Below, piece after piece: positions 10,268 to 21,112 of a stretch of DNA of 64,000 nt; the first letter of the stretch is position 1, and the number at the start of each line of letters is the position of its first letter. The position numbers and the translations under genes are program-made. The stretch is from Chelydra serpentina (taxonomy: Eukaryota; Chordata; Testudines; Chelydridae). The notes under the pieces are model-generated. The model ran no database searches and was not told the DNA's origin. It saw only the letters and a list, made by a program, of their open reading frames with translations. Location of the stretch: NCBI GenBank assembly GCA_037349315.1, contig JBAIAC010000004.1, positions 38,257,001 through 38,321,000 of the forward strand. The letters run 5' to 3'.

Positions 10268-10639
10268 GCTCTAAAGTTTTACATTGTTTTGTTTTTGAGT
10301 GCAGTTATGTAACAAAAAAAATCTACATTTATAAGTTGCACTTTCAAGATAAAGAGATTGCGCTACAGTACCTGTATGAGGTGAATTGAAAAATACAATT
10401 TCTTTTGTTTGCTATTTTTACAGTGCAAATATCTGTAATAAAAAATAATAGAAAGTGAGCGGTCTACTTTGTATACTGTGTTGTAATTGAAATCAGTATA
10501 TTTAAAAATGTAGTAAAAATCCAAAAATATTTAATGAATTTCAGTTGGTATTCTATTGTTTAACAGTGCAATTAAAACTGCTTTATTCATTTTTTTGGAG
10601 TTAATCACGTGAGTTACCTGTGATTAATTGACAACCCTA

Positions 10640-12369
10640 ATATATTTTATATATAATGTGGGTAATGTAAGATTTAACATGCCCTAAACTTTTCATTTTT
10701 CCTATTTTTAAATGCTTATGTTTTGTGAAAGATGTAAGAGGAAACTACCCAGTTGTCATTTAGGCCCTAATCCTGCTAATGCTAAGCACTTCCATAGCTT
10801 TAGTCCCTTTGGATTCAATGGGACTACCCCAATGCATTAAGTTATGCATGTTCTTAAGTGTTTGGACGCCCAAGGCTTTTGCTACCTTCATTGTTTCTTT
10901 AAATTAAGGGCTAAGTGTTTTGCTTCTTGGATGGGAAAAATAAACTCCATATGTTCAGTAAAATGTTTTTTCTTTATAACAGAGCAACGTAACACTGACT
11001 AATAAAATAATGTAAGTAAAAATAGTCTTTTCAGTAGCAAGATATATATGGAATATAGCAGGAAGATTATTCTGTCACACAAAATTCAAGTGTAGTGCCA
11101 ACAAAAGTAATGCAACAGAAAGAAAAGGATTTTATAAAATGTATTTAAACCACACAATGAGTCTTTCCAAGTGGTGCTGCATTTAGTTTAATTTTTTGTT
11201 GGTCATTTTGTGCTCGATAACTGTACTTTTTAATAAAGTAAACCATAAGGGCTGATAATTTGTTTTTTTTTAAAAGAGGGGTTAATATTTACATTGATTC
11301 AGTAGTAAACCTTTTTATCAAGCTCAAATCTTGGAGTAATTCAAGTTTAGATTTCCTCCAGAAAGTATTTACTTAAATAGCAATGACCCTTTGCTCATTT
11401 GATTTAATCAGAAAACTAATTATCATGGAGCTCCAGACACTACTTTGTTTGATATCTATAGTTAAAGTCCCACTGATTTCATGAGAAGCAGGATGACAGC
11501 TTTAGTGTAAAGAAACAAGCATTATCCAAATATCCTCTTGAATCTCACCTAAAATTATGCTGTCAAAGTGTTTTAACGTTTTTAAATTTATTTTCTGGCC
11601 TCATTGTTCATAATGATGGTTTGGAAACTTGAAACTGAAATCTGTTTCCTTGCTAAATTATTTTTCTCCATCCTGGAGTATAATGAGTGTTATTGTAAAA
11701 TGTAAATGATGGGCTGCCAGGATTGGGTTTTTGTTTGTTTGTTTTGTTTTCCCCCTAAGTTAATAAAAAAAAAACACAAGTTGTGTTTTTGGGGGAAAAC
11801 ATATGCACAGATTACATAGTCTTTACAAACAGCAGGTTACATTTTGAACCTATCAATCTTGTTACATTTCCATACAAAAATGCAACACAGGTTCGCTCAG
11901 TCTAAAATTACTTGTATTTATGTTAAGGAAAACAACATGAAGAAAGAACAAAAGTAAAGTCTGCATGAGAGAGTGCAGTATGTGCCTCTCTCCTGTTACA
12001 GGCTACAGCAATTCTGAGAATAAAAAGGCTGCTGAACTCTACACACAGGGAAAATGCTTAGAAATGAACATGTTCTGTGCAATGTAAATAAAAGGCATCA
12101 CAGTTTCATGTGGTATACGTACATAGCTATAATTCCACTGAAAGACAGTATAAAGGTGGAAGACTATTAAGCAGATTTTCAAAGGCTAATTCCTTTTTAC
12201 TTTAATAATATAATAGTTCTGCTTAGGCCAAAGTAAGTCTAAGGCGGAAAATTAGGGTTATGTCATAAAAATGTTTAAAACCCTCTAGTATCTAGTTTCA
12301 ATTCTGGGTCAACTTATGATTTTGCAAATTGGCAATAATGCATGTTTTTGCCATGATGGTTTCTACTGA
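10640..12369. other. AT-rich intergenic DNA, no protein-coding feature
   Basis: It contains a ggccctaatcctgctaatgc segment near 10763 that resembles one arm of a palindromic MITE, plus scattered T/A runs. No frame reaches 60 codons. This stretch looks among the least repeat-rich of the window, and I cannot say whether it is conserved. Confidence 0.45.
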
Positions 12370-12540
12370 ATTGTAAAAAGCCCTTGCCTGAGTGAGCAAC
12401 AAGGATTGAAACTGAGACCTTCAGAGCTGAAAGCACAGGCCTCACCAACTTGAGCTAAAGGAACAGTCCCACCAGCTGGTAGCTATAATAGACTGTTATC
12501 CCTCAGCTGACCAGCCACTAGAAAGGGACACAACCCACAC
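12370..12540 (-). mobile_element. tRNA-derived SINE fragment
   Basis: Read on the minus strand, tagctcaagttgg (12445-12457) resembles an RNA polymerase III A box. ggtctcagtttcaatcc (12403-12419) resembles a B box. Their spacing of about 30 bases fits a tRNA-derived promoter. The rest does not fold as a functional tRNA, so a SINE or tRNA-derived repeat is the better reading. Confidence 0.5.
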
Positions 12541-13057
12541 TTTGCCATTATATTACAGTTGCACAAAGTGACAATTGAAGATAGGAGCACAAGCCTATGT
12601 GAATTAAACCAAAACAAAAAAAATGTTTACATAGCTATAGTGAAAATCAAAACTGACACTGACCATAACTGATGTGTTGTCCTTAGTATTGAAGGCAAAG
12701 GCAACCCCCCTACATCTATAAACAGGTGGGGAAATTTTACTCTGTGTCTCCTTCTAATGTTAATGGAATTCACATGACAAAAATATCAAATTAGTATATT
12801 GAACATGTAAAGAAAAAAGTTGGTCAAGGCCTATCACTGCACATACCCAAACAAAGCTCTTTCCGGCTTATGTATTACACATAGTTGCAATGTTATGCTA
12901 GTAGCAGAAAGGCAAGTTATAACAATATTTGAAAAATACTATATAGGCTCACACATGCCTATGTACTATATAAAGCCTGGACATACAGGTGCACACTTGC
13001 TTTTTAATATATTTATTTATATTTTAAATTCTTTTTATTCATATATTTTAATTCACA
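12541..13057. other. Intergenic AT-rich DNA, no feature recognised
   Basis: Only short frames occur, including an 81-codon frame at 12820-13065 without a recognisable domain. It ends in T/A-rich sequence next to a CR1 3' fragment. Confidence 0.4.
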
Positions 13058-13172
13058 GTTCATAGACTTTAAGGCTGAAAGGGACCATCAAAATCATGTA
13101 GTCTGACCTCCTATATAACACAGGCCAGAGGATTTCACCCAGTGATTCCTGCATCGAGTCCTATAAGTTGCA
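13058..13172 (-). mobile_element. CR1-type LINE 3'-end fragment
   Basis: The sequence begins catagactttaaggctgaaa, continues gggaccatcaaaatcatg and then gtctgacctcctatataaca. This is the inverted 3' end of a CR1 subfamily, equivalent to the gaccttgggaggtcatctag region at 22170. Only about 115 bp remain. Confidence 0.55.
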
Positions 13173-14030
13173 GTTGAAGTACAGCATCTTTTAGAAAGGA
13201 ATCCAATCTTGATTCAAAGAAGCCAGGCGATGGCACATGTACCATATTTGTACTATCATAATATTATACTATTTAGCCTGCCCGGATGCAAAACTAATAA
13301 AGAAACAATCATGTAAATTCATTGAGAACATTTAGGATCTTGATCTCTTTGTTAGCAAAAACCAAAGATTTCAGCTAGACTAGTGAAAAACTGAGTGTAT
13401 AGGCTTCTTTAGTTCACACATACTGCACTAAATGTTTTCCTCTTCTTGTAGATGGGAGGGAAAAAAGCAGCAGATCTGGGAGTGGGAATGAGAAGAGGGT
13501 AGAATGTTGGCTTCAAAGTCAATGCTTGCCTGTACAGTGGCCTTGGGGTGACCACAGGGAGGGCTGAGGCAGAGTTCTGCTGTTTTTTATGGCACTGTCA
13601 CCATTCAATCAGATAATGGAGGTGGGGCATTATCAAGGTGGTTAATGCCAAATCATGGATAAATCCATGATGGATTCCCTTACAATGAAGCAATACCATA
13701 AGTGGGCTTTGGGAACCAATAGCTGGTGGGGACACTGGAAGCTGCCAAGAGAGAAATGAGGTAGGAACTAGTTGGAGACACAGAGCCTTCAAAGAGATGG
13801 GCCTGGCCTCTCGGGGATCTCCAGAGATGCATGGGTGTCAGAAGTCAAACCCTTTTCCTCTCAGCACAGCAAACCCCACCAGCTCCCCCACAATCAACTG
13901 GAAACTCCACATTTCAGAACATGTAGAACTTCCTGTCCCCTAGATAAAAATAAACCATGGAGGGTGCTATTTAGCCCATACACCATAAATAGTATGATTC
14001 AAGAAACCCCATACTCAACTGAGGTAAATC
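13173..14030. other. Intergenic DNA, no feature recognised
   Basis: No terminal repeats, tRNA boxes or supported coding frame. Confidence 0.4.
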
Positions 14031-14118
14031 AACAAAGCACCATTGACTTCAGTGGAACTAACAGACTTCAAGATAGCTTGCACCATGGTTGATTTACACT
14101 TGCTGAGGATTGGGCCCT
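14031..14118. repeat. Palindromic MITE fragment
   Basis: The sequence contains accattgacttcagtggaac and ttacacttgctgaggattgg, ending gggccctca. These motifs match the gggccagatcctgag / cattgacttcagtg palindromic family at 23976-24071. Arms are incomplete and the boundaries approximate. Confidence 0.4.
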
Positions 14119-14989
14119 CAGACTACATTTTTCAACTACATGAAAAATGTCTGTTTCTTCTTGGAGCCATGGTCAGCAAGAGGATGTCTACCTCATTTTT
14201 GATTCGAGTCAGTTTTAAAAGTATCTCACTCTTGTGGCAAAGGATCTTGCATTGTGTTTCAACAGGACCTTTAAAAATCTCACCCATAACTTTTTTTCTC
14301 TCTCTCGCATTCGAGTTGTCACAGCTTGACTGCCCTGCAAGATACTATGATAAAAGAATCCTCTACAATGAATGGAAGAGGGTAAATCTAGGAACTGATA
14401 AGTGAAAATACAAGCCATCAGAATGTTAAAAATACAAACTGACAAAAAATATGGCCCTCTGGGTCCTTAAACACACTTCCAGTAAAAGCCATCCAGATTG
14501 TGAATTAGAGAGGCTGAATCCTCCGCCTGAAATGAATCTTGAGCAAGGTAGATAATGTGATAGCTTTTTATTGGGATATAGTATTTTCAGATTGAAAAGG
14601 TCCCCTGTTCACAGGAGATTTCCTTACTTTTTCTTGACAGCTGATGTCAACATGCTGAAAAATCACTGCTTTCTGTTTCTCATAAATTTAAGGCCCATCA
14701 ACCACAAAACAAAGATGCTCTATTCTTAATGCAACACAAATACCTTCCCATTTTAGTTACAACAACATTCCTGTTATTAATGTGTAATTCTTGATGGGCC
14801 CATACACGCCAGCTTTCCTCATGTTACATAATGCATTACACAGGATCACATTGGGAGATCATGTTCATCTGATTATCCATGTTACTAAGGCTGCCAGCAA
14901 TAAAATTCCTATGCACCGTTTCTTTAGTAGTTACATCTAAAAAGAGAGGAACTCAGCAGTTCCTAACTCAGCCTCTAGGGACAATCCAG
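14119..14989. other. Intergenic DNA, no feature recognised
   Basis: The 120-codon frame at 14043-14405 overlaps the MITE fragment and has no recognisable domain, so it is not called as a gene. Nothing else is supported. Confidence 0.4.
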
Positions 14990-15510
14990 TCCAGGATATA
15001 AAATATAAAAAAGGTCCTGATTAGAGCTAGCTGGAAACTGGAAATCCTGTTCCAGGGGGAAGTTCCAAAATTAAGAAACACACACATCCAAAAAACACAA
15101 CCCCCGCCACCCCAACATTTCAAAACAGAACCAAAACCTGAAATTTTGGAATTTCCTGCAGACCAAGAATTCCAAAATGTCATTTTGAAAAAGGAAAAAC
15201 ATTTTATTCTGAACATTTTCAAATTGTTTCCAAGACTCCGTAAGCTGCTTGGAGTCCTGCCATAAGCAGGGAGCTGGGCAGCTCGGGAAGCCTGGTAGCT
15301 TGGCAGCTGGGGAGCCTAGAAGCTCAGGCTTTCCAGCAGCCCACCAAATGGGCTGTCAAGGAGCAGGGAAGCCGTGAAGCTATGAACAATTTTCCAACAA
15401 AAAAATTAATTTTTTTTTGGCAAAACTGAAATTTTCCTGTGGAAAATTTTGATTTAGTGGAAAGTGAATTTTCCATCAGAAAATCATTCCAGTGGAAAAA
15501 TTCATGACCC
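14990..15510. repeat. A/T-rich aattttgga/ggaaaattt repeat, copy 2
   Basis: The left part has ttagagctagctggaaactg and aaattttggaatttcctg. The right part has aattttcctgtggaaaattt and gaaaaattcatgacccag. Left and right parts are loosely complementary. A cag-rich block (cagctcgggaagcctgg) lies between them at 15265-15350. A similar arrangement, including a central block rich in cctgg/ctgg words, is seen at 36960-37480. Confidence 0.42.
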
Positions 15511-16083
15511 AGCATGAGTCATGGTGTAACCCCTCTGCTACTGGCCTGTATTCTCCTCACATCTTTTCTGCTGTTCTCAATGCCAGCAAAAGGACATGTC
15601 TCTCTCCAGCTGTCTCATGATTTTTGAAGCTTGGGGTTGACAATGCAGAGTCCCAATTCTCAGCTCATCCAGTCCCAGCTCCCATGTGGCCTGCTATCCG
15701 ACCTGGGACTTCTGCTCTTACGCAGACTCTGGCTCCCTCCTGAACCTGCTCCCCTCTGACTTCAGGTTGTACTTCCCTGTACGTAGTCCTATGATGTCTG
15801 GATGCTGAATTGGATGATGGTGACAGTGTCCAGTAATTAGCCTACAGCTTAATTTCAGCATTAGTCATGATATCCTGTGTGTTACAGTACACTAGAGGTG
15901 ACTGCGTTCAAAGGCAGGCTTAAATCTCTTCTCTAGGCTCACTGCAGAGGGCTTCCTCACACATGCTGCCACCCATCTTGCTCGGCTACAGGCAAGCTTT
16001 CCTACTTCTTTTGCAGGTCACTCCCTGACCATGGAGGAGTTTTCCTGCTCCCTGTAAGCCTCTCAACCAGAAAACTGTAGGGC
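15511..16083. other. Intergenic DNA, no feature recognised
   Basis: C/T-rich stretches occur but there are no terminal repeats or supported coding frame. Confidence 0.4.
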
Positions 16084-16240
16084 CAGTGCTTAATTTGTGC
16101 CAGGGCTTGCAAGGGCTGAGCCCTGGCACCTCTAGGCTTGGCAGTTCATAGCCCTGGCACCTCTGGGCTTGGCGCATCAGTTATGAAAGTAAAAAACTTG
16201 CTTAAGCCCCAGCACCTCTTTCATTACAAATTAAGCACTG
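16084..16240. mobile_element. 157-bp hAT-type MITE with perfect 15-bp inverted ends
   Basis: CAGTGCTTAATTTGT at 16084-16098 is the exact complement of ACAAATTAAGCACTG at 16226-16240. The flanking 8-mers tgtagggc (16076-16083) and tgtggggc (16241-16248) match at seven of eight bases. The interior contains a duplicated gccctggcacctct segment at about 16119 and 16150. It has no coding capacity. Confidence 0.8.
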
Positions 16241-16436
16241 TGTGGGGCATGCTCACTTCCCTCATCTTTTCTTCCTTTTTATAACTCTGCCTTGCCTCTA
16301 CGCTAACCAGTCCATTCCTCCTAGGGTTACCACCTCTGAAATGCAAAAAACCCAGCACCCTCTCCCCGTACAAGGCAAGCCTGCCACAACCCCAAATCCC
16401 AACCACAAGAAGAAACAGAGATATGCCAGTCTCCTA

Positions 16437-16607
16437 GAATGACCTTTCAAGGTCATTGAGTCCAGTCACCTGCCTTCACTAGCAGGACCAAGTACTGTCC
16501 CCTGACAGATTTTTGCCCCAGATTCCTAAATGCCCCCCCCCGGATTGAACTCACAACCCTGGGTTTAGCAGGCCAATACTCAAACCACTGAGCTATCCCT
16601 CTCCCCA
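16437..16607 (-). mobile_element. tRNA-headed SINE with CR1-like tail
   Basis: On the minus strand the 5' head has an A-box-like tagctcagtgg (16585-16595) and a B-box-like gagttcaatcc (16542-16552), so it derives from a tRNA. The body continues through ttggtcctgctagtgaaggc. It ends with ggactcaatgacctttgaaa, which resembles the CR1 3' end ggactagatgacctcctgag. This suggests mobilisation by CR1 machinery, as known for reptile SINEs. A C run at 16533-16541 breaks the body. The A and B boxes act as an internal promoter in such elements. Confidence 0.75.
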
Positions 16608-17156
16608 ACTCCACTAAACCCCCTTCAACAGTCACTTACAGTGTCTAGAGAGATAACACATATAGATAAGATTGATAACATCGCTTGTCTCCTCACGGTC
16701 ATTTGACTCAAATCCTCACTCTTACACACGCGCGGTGCACTTGCGTGTTGGTGGGCAGACAGCTGCTGTATTTTCAACAGATTTGATCTGTTGTTGCTTA
16801 AACTGTGGAAGTGGGAACACTGCAGAATCTTTAGCTGGACATTAACATTAGATATCCCAGTGTATTGTGATAATAATGCAAATCTTTTGCCCCACGTAAA
16901 AAAAACCTGGCAAATTAAATTATTTTTCTGGCAATTGGCAAATCCATAAAAAACTGGCCAGGTGGATCAAATACCAGGCAGATGATAACCCTAGTTCCTC
17001 CTCTGCTAGGCCTAATACAACACTGGGTCTGGCCTTCCCGCCAAGTGCCACTAGGTGGGCTAATTGGGACCTCAGGATCCTGTTAACCCTTTGTTGCCAG
17101 TGTATGGTTTATACACTCCATCACATGCTCAAAGATTTCTGTTCTGCACATTGTCA
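16608..17156. other. Intergenic DNA, no feature recognised
   Basis: No terminal repeats or coding frame are supported. It ends at a T run (17164-17174) where CR1 homology begins. Confidence 0.4.
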
Positions 17157-18635
17157 TGCTGAATTTTTTTTTTAAGTACATCAGAAGCAGGAAGCCTGCT
17201 AAACAACCAGTGAGAGCACCAGACGATCGAGATGCTAAAGGAGCACTCAAGGACGATAAGGCCATTGCGGAGAAAGTAAATGAATTCTTTGCATTGGTCT
17301 TCACAAATGAGGATGTGAGGGAGATTCCCAAACCTGAGCCATTCTTTTTAGGTGACAAATCTGAGGAACTGTCCCAGATTGAGGTGTCATTAAAGGAGGC
17401 TTTGGAACAAACTGATAAACTAAACAGTAATAAGTCACCATGACCAGATGGGATTCACCCAAAAGTTCTGAAGGAACTCAAATGTGAAATTGTGAACTAC
17501 TAACTGTAATCTGTAACCTATCATTTAAATCAGCTTCTCCACCAAATGACTGGAAAATAGCTAATGTGACGCCAATTTTTAAAAAGGGCTCCAGAGGTGC
17601 CCCCGGCAATTACAGGATGGTAAGCCTGACTTTAGTACTGGGCAAACTGGTTGAAACTATAGTAAAGAACAAAATTGTCAGACACATAGATGGACATAAT
17701 TTGTTGGAGAAGAGTCAACATGGTTTTTGTAAAGGGAAATCATGCCTCACCAATCTACTAGAATTCTTTGAGGGGGTCAACAAGCATGTGGACAAGGGGG
17801 ATCCAGTGGATATAGTGTACTTAAATTTTCAGAAAGCCTTTGACAAGATCCCTCACCAAAGGCTCTTAAGCAAAGCAAAGCTGTCATGGGATAAGAAGAA
17901 AGGTCTTCTTGTGGATTGGTATCTGTTTAAAAGATAGGAAACAAATGGTAGGAATAAATGGTCAGTTTTCAGAATGGACAGAGGTAAATAGTGGTGTCTG
18001 TACTTGGCCCAGGCCTATTCAACATATTCATAAATTATCTGGAAAAAGGGGTAAACAGTGAGGTGGCAAAATTTGCAGATACAAAACTTCTCAAGATAGT
18101 TAAGTCCCAGGCAGACTGCGAAGAACTACAAAAGGATCTCTCAAAACTGGGTGACTGGGCAACAAAACGGCAGATGAAATTCAATGTTAATAAATGCAAA
18201 GTAATGCACATTGGAAAACATAATCCCAACTATACATACAAAAAATGATGGGGTCTAAATTAGCTTTTACCACTCAAGAAAGATCTTGGAGGCATTGTGG
18301 ATAGTTCTCTGAAAACATCCACTCAATGTGCAGCAGCAGTCAATAAAGTGAACAGAATGTTGGGAATCATTAAGAAAGGGATAAATAATAAGACAGAAAA
18401 TATCATAAATCCATGGTGTATTTACATCTTGAATACTGCATGCAGATGCATGCCTGGTCATCCCATCTCAAAAAAAGATATATTGAAATTGGAAAAGGTT
18501 CAGAAAAGGGCAACAAAAATGATTAGGGGTATGGAACAGCTGCTATATGAGGAGAGATTAATAAAACTGGGACTTTCCAGCTTGGAAAAGAGACGACTAA
18601 GGGGGGGGGGGGGGGGATATGATAGAGGTCTATAA
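17156..18635 (+). pseudogene. CR1 ORF2 reverse transcriptase, multiply broken
   Basis: The segments encode VNEFFALVFTNEDV (before the RT), then a FKKGSRGAPGNYRMVSLTLV block, then [18 protein letters not shown], and then VYLNFQKAFDKIPH (motif A). Next comes VLGPGLFNIFINYLEKGV (motif B region), FADTKLLKIV (motif C) and GDWATKRQMKFNVNKCKVMH. In motif A the expected Asp before F is Asn. Motif C has a single Asp, FADT, where FADD is usual. A stop occurs near 17443, and a G17 run at 18601-18617 breaks the C-terminal part. The enzyme cannot be active. Confidence 0.75.
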
Positions 18636-19085
18636 ATCATTACCGGTGTGGAGAAAGTAAATAAGGAAGTGTTATTTACTCCTTCTCATAACACAAGAAT
18701 TAGGGGGGCACCAAATGAAATTAATCGGCAGCAGATTTAAAACAAACAAAAGGAAGTATTTTTTCACACAACACACAGTCAACCCGTGGAACTCTTTGCC
18801 AGAGGATGTTGTGAAGGCCAAGAGCATACCAAGATTAAAAAAAGAACTAGATAAGTTCATGGAGGATAGGTCCATCAATAGCTATTAGCCAGGATGGACA
18901 GGGATGGTGTCCCTAGCCTCTGTTTGCCAGAAGCTGGGAATGGGTGACATGGGATCACTTGATGATTACCTGTTCTGTTCATTCCCTCTGGGGAACCTGG
19001 AATTGGCCGCTGTCAGAAGACAGGATACTGGGCCAGATGGACCTTTGGTCTGACCCAGTATGGCCATTCTCATGTTCTTATGTTA
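17157..19085 (+). mobile_element. CR1-type LINE, 5'-truncated and decayed
   Basis: Coding homology starts near 17170, past the endonuclease. It runs through the reverse transcriptase and ends with a 3' UTR containing ggatactgggccagatggac. The tail is cccagtatggccattctcat followed by gttcttatgtta. The tail differs from the ttctatgattctatg tail of the other CR1 copies, so this is a different subfamily. Several frameshifts and stops split the ORF into 17156-17443, 17566-17937, 17991-18248 and 18297-18635. Confidence 0.8.
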
Positions 19086-19127
19086 CTGTTGTTACCCAGG
19101 CTTAGCTCACGCACCTCTTTATGAGTA

Positions 19128-20209
19128 TATAATGTCTACACTGCATTCAGGTGAGATTGCAGCATTTGTAGGCTGGGCTAGCTTTGATCAATCCAGCTTG
19201 CTAAAAATATCATGGTAGCCATGCTGACATGGGCAGTGGCACAGATTTGTTGCCTGAGTACAATTGTGCCCGGGACCCAGACTATGTTTTCAGGGAACTA
19301 GCCTGTACCACTGCAGCTGCACTGCCATTTTTAGTCACCTCACTTGATCCAAGCTAGCTCAGTATGCCTACATACACTGCAATTGCACCTCCTTATTGCA
19401 GCGTAGACCAGGTGTGAGCAAGCTACAGCCTGCGGGCCGGATCTGCCAGCCGTTTTAATCCGGCCCTCGAGCTCCCACTGGAGAGCAGAGTCTGGGGCTT
19501 GTCCCACTCCGGTGCTCCAGCCGGGGAGTAGGGTTGGGGGCCGCTCCATTCTGCATGCTGCCCCTGCCCCAAGTTCCACCCCTGCAGCTCCCATTGGCTG
19601 GGCACCATGGCCAATGGGAACTACAGGGTGGTGCCTGTGGACAGGGCAGTACACAGAGCTGCCTGGCTGTGCCTCCGCATAGGAGCTGGAGAAGGGACAT
19701 GCCGCTGCTTCTAGGAGCCGCTTGAGGTAAGCGCTGCCCAGAGCATGCACCCCTGAGCCTCCCCCCGTGCCCCAACCCCCTGCCCTGATCCCCCTCTGGC
19801 TCTCCAAACCCCTCAATCCCAGCCCAGAGCACCCTCCTATACCCCAAACCCCTCATCCCCAGACCCACCCCAGAGCCTGCACCCCCAGCCTGAGCCCTCA
19901 CCCACCCATGCCCCAACCCCCACCCTCTGAACCCCTTGGTTCCAGCCCAGAGCACCCTCCTACCCCCCAAACTCCTCATCCCCAGCCCTCACCCCACCCC
20001 CCTGCACTCATTCATCACACTCTGAAGCCCTCTGCCACACCCTGAACTCCTCATTTCTGGCCCCACCCTGGCACCTGCACCCCCAACCAGAGCCCTCACC
20101 CCCTACTGCACCTCAACCCCAATTTTGTGAGCATTCATGGCCCGCCGTACAATTTCTATTCCCAGATGTGACCCTCGGGCCAAAAAGTTTGTCCACCCCT
20201 GATGTAGAT
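19128..20209. mobile_element. MITE with gtctacactgca ends, split by a hAT element
   Basis: The left part 19128-19408 starts near aatgtctacactgcattcag and runs through ctagctttgatcaatccagc and gctaaaaatatcatgg. It is imperfectly palindromic with the later catttttagtcacctcactt and gatccaagctagctcag. Its right end (gcagcgtagac) is cut by the hAT at 19409-20201, and a few bases resume after it. The same family occurs at 21113-21414 and 43979-45070. Confidence 0.55.
19409..20201. mobile_element. GC-rich hAT element with caggtgtgagcaa/ttgtccacccctg ends
   Basis: The ends caggtgtgagcaagctacag and agtttgtccacccctg are imperfect inverted repeats, and the subterminal cgggccgga / accctcgggcc also pair. 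Flanking 8-mers gcgtagac (19401-19408) and atgtagat (20202-20209) differ only by three transitions, consistent with an aged hAT duplication. The interior contains the gcagctcccattggctgg...ccaatgggaactac hairpin at 19589-19625. C-rich tandem words (ccccaaacccctcatcccca) follow. Long frames here (19455-19979 and 19340-19816, both minus) are compositional. Confidence 0.75.
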
Positions 20210-21112
20210 AACTCCTCAATGTGTGAGGGTCTGGGAGCTCTGGGCTAGCTCCTCTCCCCAGCTCCCAAGGCCAGAGGGACAGGAACTATGGGCTGGGCCT
20301 GGAGAATGGGCCTGGGACAAAAAAAGAATTCCATGGCCAAAGTGACGGATTCTGTGCTGTTGTGGCAAAATGCCCATTTCTGTGGCAAGTTCCAACATTG
20401 CATTACAAGTTTCTGTGTATACAGGGCCCTGATTACCTTGAATGCAGGCAATTGACATTGGACTGCACCAGGACAGTTGATACAGGACTAGCTCCCTCTC
20501 TTGTGATACTGTACCCATAAAATCTAAATCATGTTATAAACTAGAAAGTTTTACATTAGGGGACTTAAAAGGTTAAACAAAATGTCAAGGAACAATTTTG
20601 GTACCAAAGGGCTTTCCATTTATTCAGAAATGAACTCCAAGTAGCTGTAGAAGGTGTAATTGCTCGTTCTTTCCACTTCAGTAGTTGAGAAAGATGAGTT
20701 TCGTGCTTTATAATGATAATTATCTTATTTTGTCTATTTTTAAATTTGAAACACAGCTGTACTGAACTAATTGTACCAGGCTGCAGAGAGGCACAGAACA
20801 GTCTGAACAATGAGAAACAATCCACTTCTGATTTGCCTCTTGTTCACAGAATGGAGTTAAGGCACTGTGTCTGACTCAGAGGCCATAGCTGCACTGGGTT
20901 TTTGCCATCATTTCAACCACTGGTGGTCAGTGACCTGTGCAGCTGTTACAAGCTACAATTTGCACTGGTTAACTCGATCCTGCTTGGGAATGGCGTAAGC
21001 TGAATCATGACTTTCCTAGTCCCTCACCCTTAGGAGTAACACCAAGGTTCACTGTAACAGGAAGGGAATAGAGGGAACAAATATTTTTTCCTCTCTTTTT
21101 CTCCCCAGTTTG
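20210..21112. other. Intergenic DNA, no feature recognised
   Basis: The 100-codon minus frame at 20216-20518 and others have no recognisable domains. No terminal repeats were found. Confidence 0.4.

Larger units (their letters stand above)
8788..10639 (-). mobile_element. hAT DNA transposon derivative with fold-back structure
   Basis: Ends TAGGGCTGTCAA and TTGACAACCCTA are near-perfect inverted repeats, flanked by a perfect 8-bp duplication atatattt (8780-8787 and 10640-10647). On the minus strand it carries a degraded transposase C-terminal half (about 9960-9181). On the plus strand at 10025-10267 there is a second, inverted copy of the transposase 3' end. About 600 bp at each end are therefore long inverted repeats, far longer than normal hAT termini. 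A small MITE (9386-9560) interrupts the left arm junction. Confidence 0.82.

Noticed and set aside
14043..14405. 120-codon plus frame as a possible gene
   Set aside because: It starts in a palindromic repeat fragment, has no recognisable domain, and the region shows no splice or promoter context I could support.
16542..16595. A functional tRNA gene
   Set aside because: A and B boxes are present, but the acceptor stem cannot be closed and the sequence continues into a SINE body with a CR1-like tail.
19340..20045. 158-, 174- and 92-codon frames
   Set aside because: They lie inside the C-rich hAT element 19409-20201 and are shadows of each other.
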